A stretch of DNA of 64,000 nucleotides from Ferruginibacter sp. Its GTDB lineage: Bacteria; Bacteroidota; Bacteroidia; Chitinophagales; Chitinophagaceae. Below the pieces are notes generated by a model. It had not been told where the DNA came from. It did not search any database and saw nothing but the letters and a program-made list of their open reading frames with translations. The stretch's first letter is position 1; every line of letters starts with the position of its first letter. Shown one piece after another: positions 34,154-43,500 of this stretch. The DNA is taken from assembly GCA_017983695.1 (NCBI GenBank), contig JAGOAX010000013.1:62001-126000 (forward strand), in the 5' to 3' direction. A program made the position numbers and the translations under genes.

Positions 34154-35110
34154 TTAGGCTCCTTTTAGTTTCTTTACAGCATCAATAATTTTGGGCATTA
34201 CTTCAAATGCATCGCCTACAATGCCATAATCAGCTGCTTTAAAGAAAGGTGCTTCGGGGTCTTTATTAATTACCACAATCACTTTACTTCTGTTTACACC
34301 TGCTAAATGTTGAATAGCTCCGCTAATGCCCACCGCTATATATAAATTAGGAGCAATTGCAAGCCCGGTTTGGCCTACATGCTCATGATGAGGGCGCCAG
34401 TTAATATCTGCTACCGGACGGCTGCAGGCAGTTGCTGCACCCAATAATTGTGCAAGCTCTGTTATCATTCCCCAGTTTTCGGGGCCTTTTAATCCACGAC
34501 CACCGCTTACCACTATATCAGCTTCGCCCAATGGTATTTCGCCTTTTACAAGGTCAACATTTGTAACGGTTACTTTTGCGGCATCTATAGTTGCAGCAAA
34601 AGGCTCTACTGCAGCGGTGCCGCCTGTAGTAATTATATTAAACGAATTAGGATTTAAAGCAATAATTTTTTTTGCAGTAGTTACACTGATGTTTGCAAAT
34701 GCTTTACCACTGAATACAGTTTTCTTAACAGTAAATCCATTGCTGGTGTCGGGTAGCGCCACTGCTCCGGAAACAAGTCCTGCTTTTAGTTTTACACTCA
34801 GCCTTGGTGCAACAGCTTTACCGGTGGTGCTGTTACTAAAAATAATTACATCTGCATTAGCAGCAGCCTGTGCAATTACTTTTGTGTACACCTGTGCATC
34901 AAAACTATTGAGTGTTGCATCTGCAACGGTATATACTTTTTTTAGTCCGTAATTCCCCAATGCAGCCACATCACCTGTTACGCTGCCTAAAACAATACCT
35001 TCGGCAGTTGTTCCTAATTGCTCAGCAACTTTTGCGCCGTACGAAGCCGCTTCAAAAGATGATTTTTTTATGTGGCCTTCTGATTGATCAATAAAAACTA
35101 ATACTGACAT
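34154..35110 (-). CDS. etfA: Electron transfer flavoprotein subunit alpha
   Basis: 318 residues from the ATG at 35110 (MSVLVFIDQ); an upstream ATG at 35128 adds six residues. With the beta subunit it takes electrons from acyl-CoA dehydrogenases and hands them to the quinone pool through an ETF dehydrogenase. The C-terminal FAD domain is clear: DIVVSGGRGLKGPENWG, a Ser/Arg region in ACSRPVADINWRPHHEHVGQTG, LAIAPNLYIAVGISGAIQHLAG, and VIVVINKDPEAPFFKAADYGIVGDAFEVMP. It lies downstream of etfB on the minus strand with a 110-nt gap that holds a repeat, and is followed by a strong terminator. A secure call. Confidence 0.93.
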   Translation of the reverse strand: MSVLVFIDQSEGHIKKSSFEAASYGAKVAEQLGTTAEGIVLGSVTGDVAALGNYGLKKVYTVADATLNSFDAQVYTKVIAQAAANADVIIFSNSTTGKAVAPRLSVKLKAGLVSGAVALPDTSNGFTVKKTVFSGKAFANISVTTAKKIIALNPNSFNIITTGGTAAVEPFAATIDAAKVTVTNVDLVKGEIPLGEADIVVSGGRGLKGPENWGMITELAQLLGAATACSRPVADINWRPHHEHVGQTGLAIAPNLYIAVGISGAIQHLAGVNRSKVIVVINKDPEAPFFKAADYGIVGDAFEVMPKIIDAVKKLKGA

Positions 35111-35190
35111 GTTTTTTAATTTTACCATTGCTTTATTTTGGCAATGGTTGTTATAAATTTATTCTTCGCTTCAATCTCCTCCACAATAAG

Positions 35191-35218
35191 TTCCCCCTTC
35201 AGGGGGCGGAGGGGGCAT
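35191..35218 (-). repeat. GC-rich palindromic repeat between etfB and etfA
   Basis: On the minus strand GCCCCCTCCGCCCCCTGAAG followed by GGGGGAAC and a purine-rich tail with GGAGGAGATTGAAGCGAAG. Two more copies, on the plus strand, lie at 36402-36440 and 49233-49285. Confidence 0.65.
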
Positions 35219-35220
35219 CA

Positions 35221-35964
35221 TTAAATTGCTTTTGCTTCTTCGTGTAAAAGGCGAACCAGTTCCTCAGGCGTATCTGCACTTATTAATTTTACACCGGCTT
35301 TTGCAGGTGGCAAATCAAATGATGCAATGCTGGTATAAGTTTCTGCTGCAACCGGTTCAACCACTTTAAGCGGTTTACTTCTTGCCCCCATAATGCCTTT
35401 CATGTTAGGAATGCGTTGTTCAGCCATTCCCTTTTGACAGCTAACGGCAACGGGAAGCCCAACTTTATCTGTTTCTTCTCCGCCATCAATTTCTCTTGTT
35501 ACCACAGCGCTTCCACCATCCAGGTTAAATTTTACTGCATGCGAAATGTAAGGCATATCCAGTAATTCGGCCACCATACCACCAATAGAAGAACCATTAT
35601 AATCAATAGTTTCTTTACCGGTAAAGATCAGGTCGTAACTGCCCTGCCTGGCAATTTCAGCAATCTGCGAAGCAATATAAAAACTATCATGGCTGTCGGC
35701 ATTAACCCTTATGGCTTCATCGCCACCCAGTGCCAAGGCTTTACGGATGATGGGTTCGGTATCGGCACCACCAACGGTAACCAAATGAATTGCAGTTAAA
35801 GCATCAGCTTCTTTCAGCTCGATGGCCCTTACCAAAGCGTACCATTCATCGTATGGGTTGATGATCCACTGCACACCATCAGCAGCAAATTTCGTATTGT
35901 TATCGCTGAAGGCTATTTTTGCCGTTGTGTCCGGCGTTTTGGAAATGCAAACAAGTATCTTCAT
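35221..35964 (-). CDS. etfB: Electron transfer flavoprotein subunit beta
   Basis: 247 residues beginning MKILVCISKTPDTTAKIAF. It binds AMP and forms the heterodimer with EtfA, shuttling electrons from acyl-CoA dehydrogenases. Family patterns: WIINPYDEWYALVRAIELKE near residues 33-52, the AMP/ADP-loop VTVGGADTEPIIRKALALGGDEAIRV, DLIFTGKETIDYNGSSIGGMVAELL, and LPVAVSCQKGMAEQRIPNMKGIMGARSKPL. Lies upstream of etfA on the same strand. The leader holds a palindromic repeat (35983-36013) close to its start. A secure call. Confidence 0.93.
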   Translation of the reverse strand: MKILVCISKTPDTTAKIAFSDNNTKFAADGVQWIINPYDEWYALVRAIELKEADALTAIHLVTVGGADTEPIIRKALALGGDEAIRVNADSHDSFYIASQIAEIARQGSYDLIFTGKETIDYNGSSIGGMVAELLDMPYISHAVKFNLDGGSAVVTREIDGGEETDKVGLPVAVSCQKGMAEQRIPNMKGIMGARSKPLKVVEPVAAETYTSIASFDLPPAKAGVKLISADTPEELVRLLHEEAKAI

Positions 35965-35982
35965 TTTTAAAACTGTTTATCA

Positions 35983-36013
35983 CCCTCTCCTTTGGAGAGG
36001 GAAGGGGTGAGGT
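35983..36013. repeat. CCCTCTCC...GGAGAGGG palindromic repeat
   Basis: CCCTCTCC and GGAGAGGG flank TTT, followed by AAGGGGTGAGG. Same family as 53286-53319 (in kduI) and 54285-54318. Confidence 0.7.
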
Positions 36014-36087
36014 TAATTGGTTGTTTATGCAACTATTGGCAAAGATAAGAGAAGGAAATTGAAAAGTAAAAAATTAAAATTTAAAAA

Positions 36088-36399
36088 GTGAACAGGATAG
36101 AAAAGCTTTTGGAGTTCATGAAAACATCTGATAAGGACAGTTTTTTGCAGCATGCGCTGGCGCTGGAATATATAAAGGTTGAGCAGGATGAGGAAGCCCG
36201 TAAATTGTTTAATGAAATCCTGTTAAGAGAACCTACTTATATCGGTTCTTATTATCATTTGGGAAAATTACTGGAGAGGGCCGGCGAAATGGATAAAGCC
36301 ATTAAAGTTTACGAAAGAGGTATGTGGGAGGCAAAAAGGGCCGGCGATAATCATTCATATAATGAATTGCAGGGAGCAAAGGAAGATGTGGAGGAATAA
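36088..36399 (+). CDS. Small tetratricopeptide repeat protein
   Basis: 103 residues from a GTG start at 36088. It contains about two TPR-like helical hairpins: DSFLQHALALEYIKVEQDEEARKLFNEILLREP, then YIGSYYHLGKLLERAGEMDKAIKVYERGMWEA, both with the small/large spacing of the TPR consensus (A-x-x-x-Y/L-x-x-x-G, then A...P). No signal peptide, so cytoplasmic. Probably a protein-interaction adaptor. It stands alone and is followed by a palindromic repeat. Partner unknown. Confidence 0.75.
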   Translation: MNRIEKLLEFMKTSDKDSFLQHALALEYIKVEQDEEARKLFNEILLREPTYIGSYYHLGKLLERAGEMDKAIKVYERGMWEAKRAGDNHSYNELQGAKEDVEE

Positions 36400-36401
36400 T
36401 T

Positions 36402-36440
36402 GCCCCTCCGCCCCTAAAGGGGAACTTGATTATGGAGAAG
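36402..36440 (+). repeat. GC-rich palindromic repeat, plus-strand copy
   Basis: GCCCCTCCGCCCCTAAAGGG followed by GAACTTGATTATGGAGAAGA. Homologous with 35191-35218 (minus) and 49233-49285. Confidence 0.65.
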
Positions 36441-36459
36441 ATGTAAGTGTAGCTATTTT

Positions 36460-36750
36460 CTATATTTGAATAAGGTTCAATAAATAATAATGAGCAAGAA
36501 TAGAAACGGAGCTGATAACAATGGTCAAGATTCTTTTTTGAAAAAAATAAAATGATAGCGCAATCAAAAAAAGAATACCTGTGACAAGGCTGTTAAACAT
36601 TTGTTGCTTTATTATTAAAAAAACTGTTGATGAAGGAATGATAGGGGAAACTAATTGATAGTTTGCCTGGAAAAATCCAACATAACCCAAAAGTGCAATA
36701 ATGCAATTCAATACCAATAAAATTCTACAAGGCCATTCCAGTTTGTGCAT
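36460..36750 (-). CDS. Small integral membrane protein
   Basis: 96 residues with three predicted membrane segments, at about 8-27 (RILLVLNCIIALLGYVGFF), 50-69 (MFNSLVTGILFLIALSFYFF) and 72-93 (RILTIVISSVSILAHYYLLNLI). No recognisable motif. Divergent from tilS, 14 nt away, so their promoters must overlap. Function unknown. Confidence 0.5.
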   Translation of the reverse strand: MHKLEWPCRILLVLNCIIALLGYVGFFQANYQLVSPIIPSSTVFLIIKQQMFNSLVTGILFLIALSFYFFQKRILTIVISSVSILAHYYLLNLIQI

Positions 36751-36764
36751 AGATTAAAGATAGT

Positions 36765-38108
36765 ATGATTTCACAAAAACAATTTACTGATTATATTAAA
36801 CAACAAAATCTTTTTCACCTAAAAGATAAACTGCTGCTTGCTGTAAGCGGGGGAGTAGATAGTGTAGTGCTTTGTGAGTTATGCAAACAGTCGGGTTGTG
36901 ATTTTGCTATTGCACATTGTAATTTTCAACTGCGTGGAGAAGACAGCAACAGGGATGAACAATTTGTAGCGCAACTGGCAAAAAAATATGATGCTGTTTT
37001 GTATTCCAAAAAATTTGAAACAAAAGCTGTTGCTGCAAAAGAAAAAAAATCAATAGAAGAAACTGCAAGGGATTTACGCTATGCCTGGTTTGAGGAATTA
37101 AGAGCAGAAAATGGGTACACTTATATTGTAACAGCTCATCATGCCAACGATAATATAGAAACAGTGCTGATGAATTTTTTCAGGGGTACAGGTATAAAAG
37201 GGTTGCATGGCATCCCGCCAAAGCGGGACAAAATTGTACGGCCATTACTTTTTGCCACTAAAAAAGAAATTGAAAATTTTGCAGCTGATTGCCAGCTCGG
37301 ATTTGTTACAGATCATACCAATGCACAGAGCGATTTTACCCGTAACTATTTTCGGAATGAGCTTATTCCCGCTGTGCAAAAAATATTTCCTACAGTGGAA
37401 GAAAATATTTTAAATAGTATTACAAGATTTGGCCAGGCAGAGCAGCTGTACAACCAGGCTATTGATCTTTACAAAAGTAAACTGCTGGAAAAAAAGGGGA
37501 ATGAATTTCATATTCCTGTTTTAAAACTACAGCAGGCAACACCACTGCCGGCTATTTTGTATGAAATTATAAAGGCATACGGCTTTACAGCACATCAAAC
37601 AGAAGAAGTAATTGGGTTATTAAAAAGTGAATCTGGCAAATATGTGCAGTCTGCTTCTCACAGAATTATAAGGAACCGTAAATGGCTGATCATTTCTCCC
37701 AACCAAACAACTGAAGCTGCAAATATTTTAATTGAAGAAAATGATAAGACAATAATTTTTGAAAATGGAACATTGCAAATTGAAAAACTACAACTAACAA
37801 CAAACCATAAACCACCAACCACCAACTTTATAGCTGAATTAGATATTTCAGAAATAAAATTTCCCCTCTTGCTCCGCAAATGGAAGCAAGGCGATTACTT
37901 TTATCCGCTGGGTATGCAAAAGAAAAAGAAACTCAGCCGCTTTTTTATCGACCAGAAATTATCGCTTACACAAAAAGAAAATGTTTGGGTAATTGAAACC
38001 AATAAAAAAATAATCTGGGTGGTAGGTATGCGTATTGACGACCGGTTTAAAATTACCGGCAAAAAAAAATCAGTATTGCAAATAGTTTTTAAAACGACGG
38101 ATGCATAA
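36765..38108 (+). CDS. tilS: tRNA(Ile)-lysidine synthetase
   Basis: 447 residues. It joins lysine to C34 of the tRNA(Ile) CAU anticodon, changing its reading from Met to Ile; essential in nearly all bacteria. The PP-loop is LLAVSGGVDSVVLCEL (SGGVDS at 28-33), with DFAIAHCNFQLRGEDSNRDEQFV, then TAHHANDNIETVLMNFFRGTGIKGLHGIPP, and the C-terminal TilS domain from about residue 350 (PLLLRKWKQGDYFYPLGMQKKKKLSRFFIDQKLS). Two repeat-like stretches lie in frame: a TCCCGC...GCGGGA palindrome (37213-37228) within the HGIPPKRDK loop, and an ACAAACCAC-type filler at 37790-37832, encoding TTNHKPPTTN, in the linker before the C-terminal domain. 3' end overlaps the rhomboid gene by 20 nt (tail to tail). Confidence 0.92.
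   Translation: MISQKQFTDYIKQQNLFHLKDKLLLAVSGGVDSVVLCELCKQSGCDFAIAHCNFQLRGEDSNRDEQFVAQLAKKYDAVLYSKKFETKAVAAKEKKSIEETARDLRYAWFEELRAENGYTYIVTAHHANDNIETVLMNFFRGTGIKGLHGIPPKRDKIVRPLLFATKKEIENFAADCQLGFVTDHTNAQSDFTRNYFRNELIPAVQKIFPTVEENILNSITRFGQAEQLYNQAIDLYKSKLLEKKGNEFHIPVLKLQQATPLPAILYEIIKAYGFTAHQTEEVIGLLKSESGKYVQSASHRIIRNRKWLIISPNQTTEAANILIEENDKTIIFENGTLQIEKLQLTTNHKPPTTNFIAELDISEIKFPLLLRKWKQGDYFYPLGMQKKKKLSRFFIDQKLSLTQKENVWVIETNKKIIWVVGMRIDDRFKITGKKKSVLQIVFKTTDA
37213..37228. repeat. TCCCGC...GCGGGA palindrome inside tilS
   Basis: TCCCGC, loop CAAA, GCGGGA, read in frame in tilS. This looks like the small dispersed palindromes found between genes. Confidence 0.55.
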
Positions 38109-38709
38109 GTTTGTCTAAAAAATCTTTGAATAATTCGGGCCGAACGACTGCTGTAAAAGCAAAGCCATATAAACTACCCCACATGTGGGCATTGTGGCCA
38201 ATATTATCGCCGCCACGTTTGGCGCTGTAAGCGCAATACCATAAATACAATACCGCAAATACAATATTAGGAAGGGCAAGTATGCCAAATAGTGCAACGC
38301 CTTTGCTCCAGGGATCGAAAATAAGTGTTGAAAATAATACTGCTGAAACTGCACCCGAGGCACCCAATGCTGCATAGCCGGAATTATTTCTGTTCTTAAT
38401 AAAATCAAATATTGAAGAAGCAATCAACGCCGTAACATACAAAATAATATATTCTGTTTTATTGAATAAAGCCACTTCGGCAAACCTGCCAAAAGAATAT
38501 AAAGTAAACATGTTAAAGAACAGGTGGATATAATCAGCATGTATTAAACCATGACTTAAAAAACGATAATATTCCGAAGAGGACGTCATTGCGTAAGGAT
38601 AGAACAGTGATTTATTCCTTAATTCTTCATTGGTAAAACCAATTAATGAAACTACCACTGTAATAGCAATTATTGAAAACGTAACGGGGAATAACGATAG
38701 TTCATTCAT
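38089..38709 (-). CDS. Rhomboid family intramembrane serine protease
   Basis: 206 residues with six membrane segments. Rhomboids cut membrane proteins within the lipid bilayer. The Ser motif is GASGAV (Ser118) and the His partner is His175 in GHNAHMWGSLYGFAF; the first helix after the amphipathic region has HGLIHADYIHLFFNMFTLYSFG (His-x-x-x-x-H-x-x-x-N pattern). Catalytic residues are all present, so an active protease is likely. Substrate is not predictable. Convergent with tilS, overlapping its 3' end by 20 nt; rlmH starts 18 nt upstream on the same strand, so the two may be co-transcribed. Confidence 0.88.
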   Translation of the reverse strand: MNELSLFPVTFSIIAITVVVSLIGFTNEELRNKSLFYPYAMTSSSEYYRFLSHGLIHADYIHLFFNMFTLYSFGRFAEVALFNKTEYIILYVTALIASSIFDFIKNRNNSGYAALGASGAVSAVLFSTLIFDPWSKGVALFGILALPNIVFAVLYLWYCAYSAKRGGDNIGHNAHMWGSLYGFAFTAVVRPELFKDFLDKLMHPSF

Positions 38710-38727
38710 AAAAGGCTGAATTGATTT

Positions 38728-39201
38728 TTAACTGTGATGGTATTTTTCGTTTTTATTAATTGTACAGGCCCTGTAAACCTGTTCGGCCAAAATTAAGCGA
38801 ACAAGCTGATGTGGAAAAACTAATGGCGATAAACTCCATTTATAATTGGCTCTTTTTGCCACAGCATCACTTACTCCAAAAGCACCACCAATTAAGAAGA
38901 TCATTTTTTTTGTACTGTTATTGGCCACTTGCTGAATAAAATTTGCCAGCTCTTCACTCTTCAGCTGTTTGCCTCTTTCATCCAGCAAAACCAGGTAATC
39001 TTCTTTTTGCAAAAAACTCAAAATGGTTTCGCCTTCTTTTTTTTTCAGGTCCGGTTCACTTAACATTGCCGTATTTTTTGGTACGGGAATAATATGCCAT
39101 TCAACAGTATAATAATGTAAGATGCGTTTGGTAAATAATTCCACACCTTCCTTTACATAAGCTTCATGTGCTTTGCCAACCGACCAGAATTGCAATTTCA
39201 T
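38728..39201 (-). CDS. rlmH: 23S rRNA (pseudouridine(1915)-N(3))-methyltransferase
   Basis: 157 residues, the standard size of the SPOUT-class enzyme. It methylates pseudouridine 1915 in helix 69 of 23S rRNA, in assembled 70S ribosomes. The start is typical (MKLQFWSVGKAHEAYVKEGV), the SAM-knot region has LVLLDERGKQLKSEELANFI and MIFLIGGAFGVSDAVAKRA, and the C-terminus has the conserved LSPLVFPHQLVRLILAEQVYRACTINKNEKYHH. A secure call. It lies just upstream of the rhomboid gene on the same strand and follows the LacI gene, with a 38-nt gap. Confidence 0.93.
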   Translation of the reverse strand: MKLQFWSVGKAHEAYVKEGVELFTKRILHYYTVEWHIIPVPKNTAMLSEPDLKKKEGETILSFLQKEDYLVLLDERGKQLKSEELANFIQQVANNSTKKMIFLIGGAFGVSDAVAKRANYKWSLSPLVFPHQLVRLILAEQVYRACTINKNEKYHHS

Positions 39202-39239
39202 TTTAAATAGTTAACGGGGAATTTGGTTGACGGTTTATT

Positions 39240-40286
39240 TTATTTCTTTGGTGTTATATTCTTTGCAGAAGACGCTCTTATTACCATTTCTGTTTGCAGC
39301 ACTTTATTTTCAAACTCTGTTACAGGCCTTTTGCTTTCTATCATACTTATTAATAGTTCTGTTGCCACCTGGCCTATTTCAAAAGCTGGCTGGCGCACTA
39401 CAGAAAGAGGTGGAGTAAACAGTTCGCCTACATTGGTATTGGTAAACCCAATAATGGCAACATCATCCGGCATTTTTTTTCCTAATTTTTGCAGGGCCTG
39501 CATACAGGTTGTGGTAAGGCGGTCGCCTGCAGTAAATAATGCATCAGCTTTTTGCTTCAGCTTAAATATCTTTTTTAAGGCATCTTCAACTTCATCATAA
39601 ATCATTCCACCATTATGGCAGTGTTGTACCAGTTTTTCATCAAACTCAATATTATTTTTACGCAAGGCTTCTTTATAACCTTCCAGCCTTTCCATCGAAA
39701 TAGATAAATACGGTGCACTGGTAATATGACCTATTCTTTTAAACCCATTGTTGATTAAATGTTCAGTAGCATCGTAAGCACCTTTAAAATTATCGGCAAT
39801 TACTTTATGTGTATTTATTTCGCTGGTTACCCTGTCGAAAAAAACAATGGGCAGGCCTTTTTCGTAGAGTTGTTTAAAATGGTTGTAGTCGGTAGTACCG
39901 CTCGACACTGAAACTAACAGGCCATCCACCGATCTGGATGCCAGGTGATCAACAATTACAGTTTCTCTTTCAAACGATTCGTGGCTTTGCGAAATAATAA
40001 CATGATACCCTCTGTTGTAAGCGATGGATTCAATACCATTAATAGCCTGCGAAAAAAAGTTGTTGGCAATTTCACAAACTATAATGCCGATGGAATGGTT
40101 GCGCCGCTCCTTTAAACTTAAGGCAATAGGGTTGGGGCGGTAGTTGATCTTTTCAGCATACTCCAGCACCAGTTTTTTAGTTTCCGAACTTATTTCGTAA
40201 CTACCTCTTAATGCCCTGCTGACTGTTGAGGTGGATAATCCTAATGCTTTGCCTATATCTTTTATGGTTACCGGTTCAAATTTCAT
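39240..40286 (-). CDS. LacI family transcriptional regulator, probable pectin locus regulator
   Basis: 348 residues. The N-terminal HTH is TIKDIGKALGLSTSTVSRAL (residues 7-26) with the hinge helix near YAEKINYRPNPIALSLKER, followed by a periplasmic-binding-protein-like sensor domain (IGIIVCEIANNFFSQAINGIESIAYNRGYHVIISQSH to the C-terminus). LacI-type proteins here usually bind a sugar breakdown product and repress or activate the neighbouring sugar genes. The gene is divergent from susC of the pectin locus, across a 237-nt region, where the AACGTT-centred sequence at 40368-40381 is a likely operator. The same motif lies upstream of kduD (52214-52227). Inducer is unknown; a KDG-like or uronate intermediate is plausible but inferred. 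Confidence 0.88.
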   Translation of the reverse strand: MKFEPVTIKDIGKALGLSTSTVSRALRGSYEISSETKKLVLEYAEKINYRPNPIALSLKERRNHSIGIIVCEIANNFFSQAINGIESIAYNRGYHVIISQSHESFERETVIVDHLASRSVDGLLVSVSSGTTDYNHFKQLYEKGLPIVFFDRVTSEINTHKVIADNFKGAYDATEHLINNGFKRIGHITSAPYLSISMERLEGYKEALRKNNIEFDEKLVQHCHNGGMIYDEVEDALKKIFKLKQKADALFTAGDRLTTTCMQALQKLGKKMPDDVAIIGFTNTNVGELFTPPLSVVRQPAFEIGQVATELLISMIESKRPVTEFENKVLQTEMVIRASSAKNITPKK

Positions 40287-40367
40287 TTTTCATATTTGCA
40301 GGCTGCAAGAAACTGTTTTTTTTAAAGATAAGCCTTTTTAAGGGCATAAAATAATGCGGTATCGATG

Positions 40368-40381
40368 TCGGGAACGTTTGC
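40368..40381 (+). promoter_or_regulatory. Candidate LacI-family operator, TCGGGAACGTTTGC
   Basis: TCGGGAACGTTTGC carries the AACGTT core used by many LacI-family regulators and differs at one position from TCGGGAACGATTGC at 52214-52227 upstream of kduD. It lies between the divergent lacI-type gene and susC. Inferred. Confidence 0.5.
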
Positions 40382-40523
40382 GTAAAAATAGTATGTTCTA
40401 CGCAGCAGTTCCACTTAAAAAAAGTTCTAACATTGGGTATTGATTGTTGCAGCATTTTTATTTAACCACTTCTTATTTAAAATAGAAATGCTTTTTGGTT
40501 ATACTAACTTTAAACACTGCTAT

Positions 40524-43500
40524 ATGACAAAGTTGTTATCATTTCTCCTGCTTTTATTTATCGTTCCACTTTCTTTATTGGCACAAAACAAAACCATTAA
40601 GGGTAAAGTAACGGATGAAACCGGGGTGCCAATTGCCGGCGTTACCGTAATTACAAAGGGTGCAAAAAAAGGTACCCAAACTGATAAAGAAGGAAACTTC
40701 TCTGTTTCAGTTACTGGTTCAGGTTCCATTGATTTGGTTCTTTCTTCTGTAGGTTACACTTCAAAAATTGTAAAGGTAACTGGTACAGATGCCGGAACCG
40801 TTCAATTAATTAAAGAAGCTATTACACAGGAAGATGTGGTAGTGGTGGGCTATGCTACAGTACGCCGAAAGGATTTAACCGGCACGGTTTCTTCTGTTAG
40901 TGCAAAGCAAATAAAAGATATACCGCTATCCTCTGCCGCAGAAGCATTGCAGGGTCGTTTAGCCGGGGTACAGGCTATTGCTACCGAAGGTGCGCCAGGT
41001 GCAGATATTTTAATACGTGTTAGAGGAGGCGGTTCAATAACACAAGATAATTCACCCATGTATATTGTTGATGGTGTACAGGTAGAAAATGCCCTATCGG
41101 TAATTGCTCCGCAGGATATTGCCTCTATTGATGTTTTAAAAGATGCTTCAACCACCGCTATTTATGGTGCTAGGGCAGCTAATGGTGTTGTAATAATTAC
41201 CACTAAAGTAGGCCGCCCCGGTAAAACGCAGGTTGCATATAATGGAGGTTTTGGTGTAAGGCAATTGCCTAAAATAATGGATGTGTTAAGCCCCTATGAT
41301 TTTGTTGTTTGGCAATGGGAACGTAGCCGTGGAGCAGCAGATAGTGCTGCATACGGCAGCACATGGGATACTTTAGCCAATTATAAAAATGTTGCGCCAA
41401 TTAATTGGCAGGACGAAGTATTTGGCCGCAATGCTAAATTTCAAAATCACAACATTTCTGTAAACGGCGGAAACCAGGCCACTACTTTTAACCTTAGTGT
41501 TACTGCAAACAGAGAAGATGGTATTCAACTGGAGTCTGGCTTCGACAGAAATTTATTGAATTTTAAATTGGATCATAAAGTATCTGATAAAGTTAAAGTT
41601 GGTATTACTGCCCGCTATCTTGATCAAACAGTAAAGGGTATTGGCACAACTAACAGCGGAACAAGAACAACCAACCGTTTACGCCATTCCATTACTTACC
41701 GGCCGTTTGAATTACCAACGGCTACAGGTGGTATTGATGATTTTGATGAAGCTTATTTTTTAGCTTCTGCAGGGCAAACTAATCCAATTATTTTGGCTCA
41801 GTCTGAATACAGGAGGCAATTTACAAAAGGTACTTATCTATCAGGCTATTTCAATTATAACATTTTAAAAAATCTGGTGTTCCGTTCTACAGTTGGTTTT
41901 GACAATGTAAATACAGAGCAGCGTTTGTTCTTCAGTAAAATAACTTCAACTGCACGTAACGCAGCGTCACTGCCGGTTGCATCAATTGGTAATCAGTATA
42001 ACCGCCAGCTTACCAATTCAAATACATTACAATACAGTGTAAATAATTTAAAAAACAAGCATGACTTTTCTGTATTAGTGGGGCAGGAAATTATAGACCA
42101 AAGAGTAAGTAATACATTGTTTCAAACCAATTACTTTCCGGCTGATATTTCTGCAGAAAAAGCGCTGGCAAATATGGGCTTAGGTGCAGCGCCAACAGGC
42201 TCTTCACAACCCCTGCCTTTTTCTTTTGTTAATCCGCCAAGCCGTATTGCATCTTTTTTTGGCAGGGTAAATTATGGATATGATGACAGGTATCTGGCTA
42301 CTTTCAATCTTCGGTCAGACAGATCAACAAAGTTTGCACCAAGCAATGGCAGCCTGGTGTTTCCATCTGGTTCATTAGCATGGCGTTTCAGCAAAGAAAA
42401 ATTTGCAGAAAATTTAAAATGGTTGAATGATGGTAAAATAAGATTGGGATTAGGTGCTGTGGGTAATAACCGCATTGGCAATTTATTATTTATGCAGCTA
42501 TATGGCGTTACGGGCCAATATGCTATTAATCACTCTATTTTACCCGGCTTTGCTCCAACTGCATTGGCAAACCCTAATTTAAGGTGGGAACAATCCAATA
42601 CTCGAAATTTTGGCTTAGACCTTTCTGTACTGGATAATAAAATACAGTTTACGGTTGATATTTATAAAAACACTGCTAAAGACCTGTTGCTGGATGTGGC
42701 CATTCCGCCAACAACAGGTTACACCAGTCAAATACAAAACATAGGTTCTACTTCAAACCGTGGTGTGGAGTTTCAGATAAATGCAACACCGGTTTCTAAT
42801 AAAAACTTTACATGGTCATCAAACTTCAATATTTCCTTTAACAAAAACCGGGTGGAAGGTTTAGGTGGTGTTAGCGAACTGCAAAGAAATTCTGGCTGGC
42901 AGGGCAGCGATGGTATTGCTGATTATTTAGTAAAAGTGGGCCAGCCCGTTGGGCAGATGTATGGTTTTGTAACTGATGGCTTTTATAAAATTGAAGACTT
43001 TAACTACAGTGGTGGTGTTTACACTTTAAAAGCGGGTGTGCCTTCAATAACTATTAATGGTAATCCACAGCCCGGTGTGTTAAAATGGAAAGATATCGGC
43101 GGCCCTAACGGTGTACCTGATGGTGTTATTTCTGCCGACTACGACCGTACCGTAATTGGGGATGCTAATCCTAAATTTACCGGTGGATGGAACAACCAGT
43201 TCAGCTATAAAAATTTTGACATGAGTGTGTTTGTAAACTTTGTAGTGGGCAATGATGTTTACAATGCCAATAAAGTTGAATGGACGGATGGCTCTTTCTC
43301 TAACATTAACATGCTGAACATAATGAAAGACCGCTGGACAAATATTGACGCAACAGGACAAAGAGTAACGGATCCTGTGCAACTGGCTGCACTTAATGCT
43401 AATGCAAAAATATGGACACCTGTACGTTCTCAACGTTGGTGGTTACACTCATGGGCAATTGAAGATGGCTCTTACCTGCGTTTTAATAACCTTACAGTAG

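Noticed and set aside
38089..38108. 20-nt tail-to-tail overlap of tilS and the rhomboid gene
   Set aside because: Both C-termini look normal; small convergent overlaps are common.
40440..40523. An in-frame TTG start 28 codons upstream of susC
   Set aside because: The extension precedes a perfect signal peptide at 40524, and it would overlap the likely promoter region.
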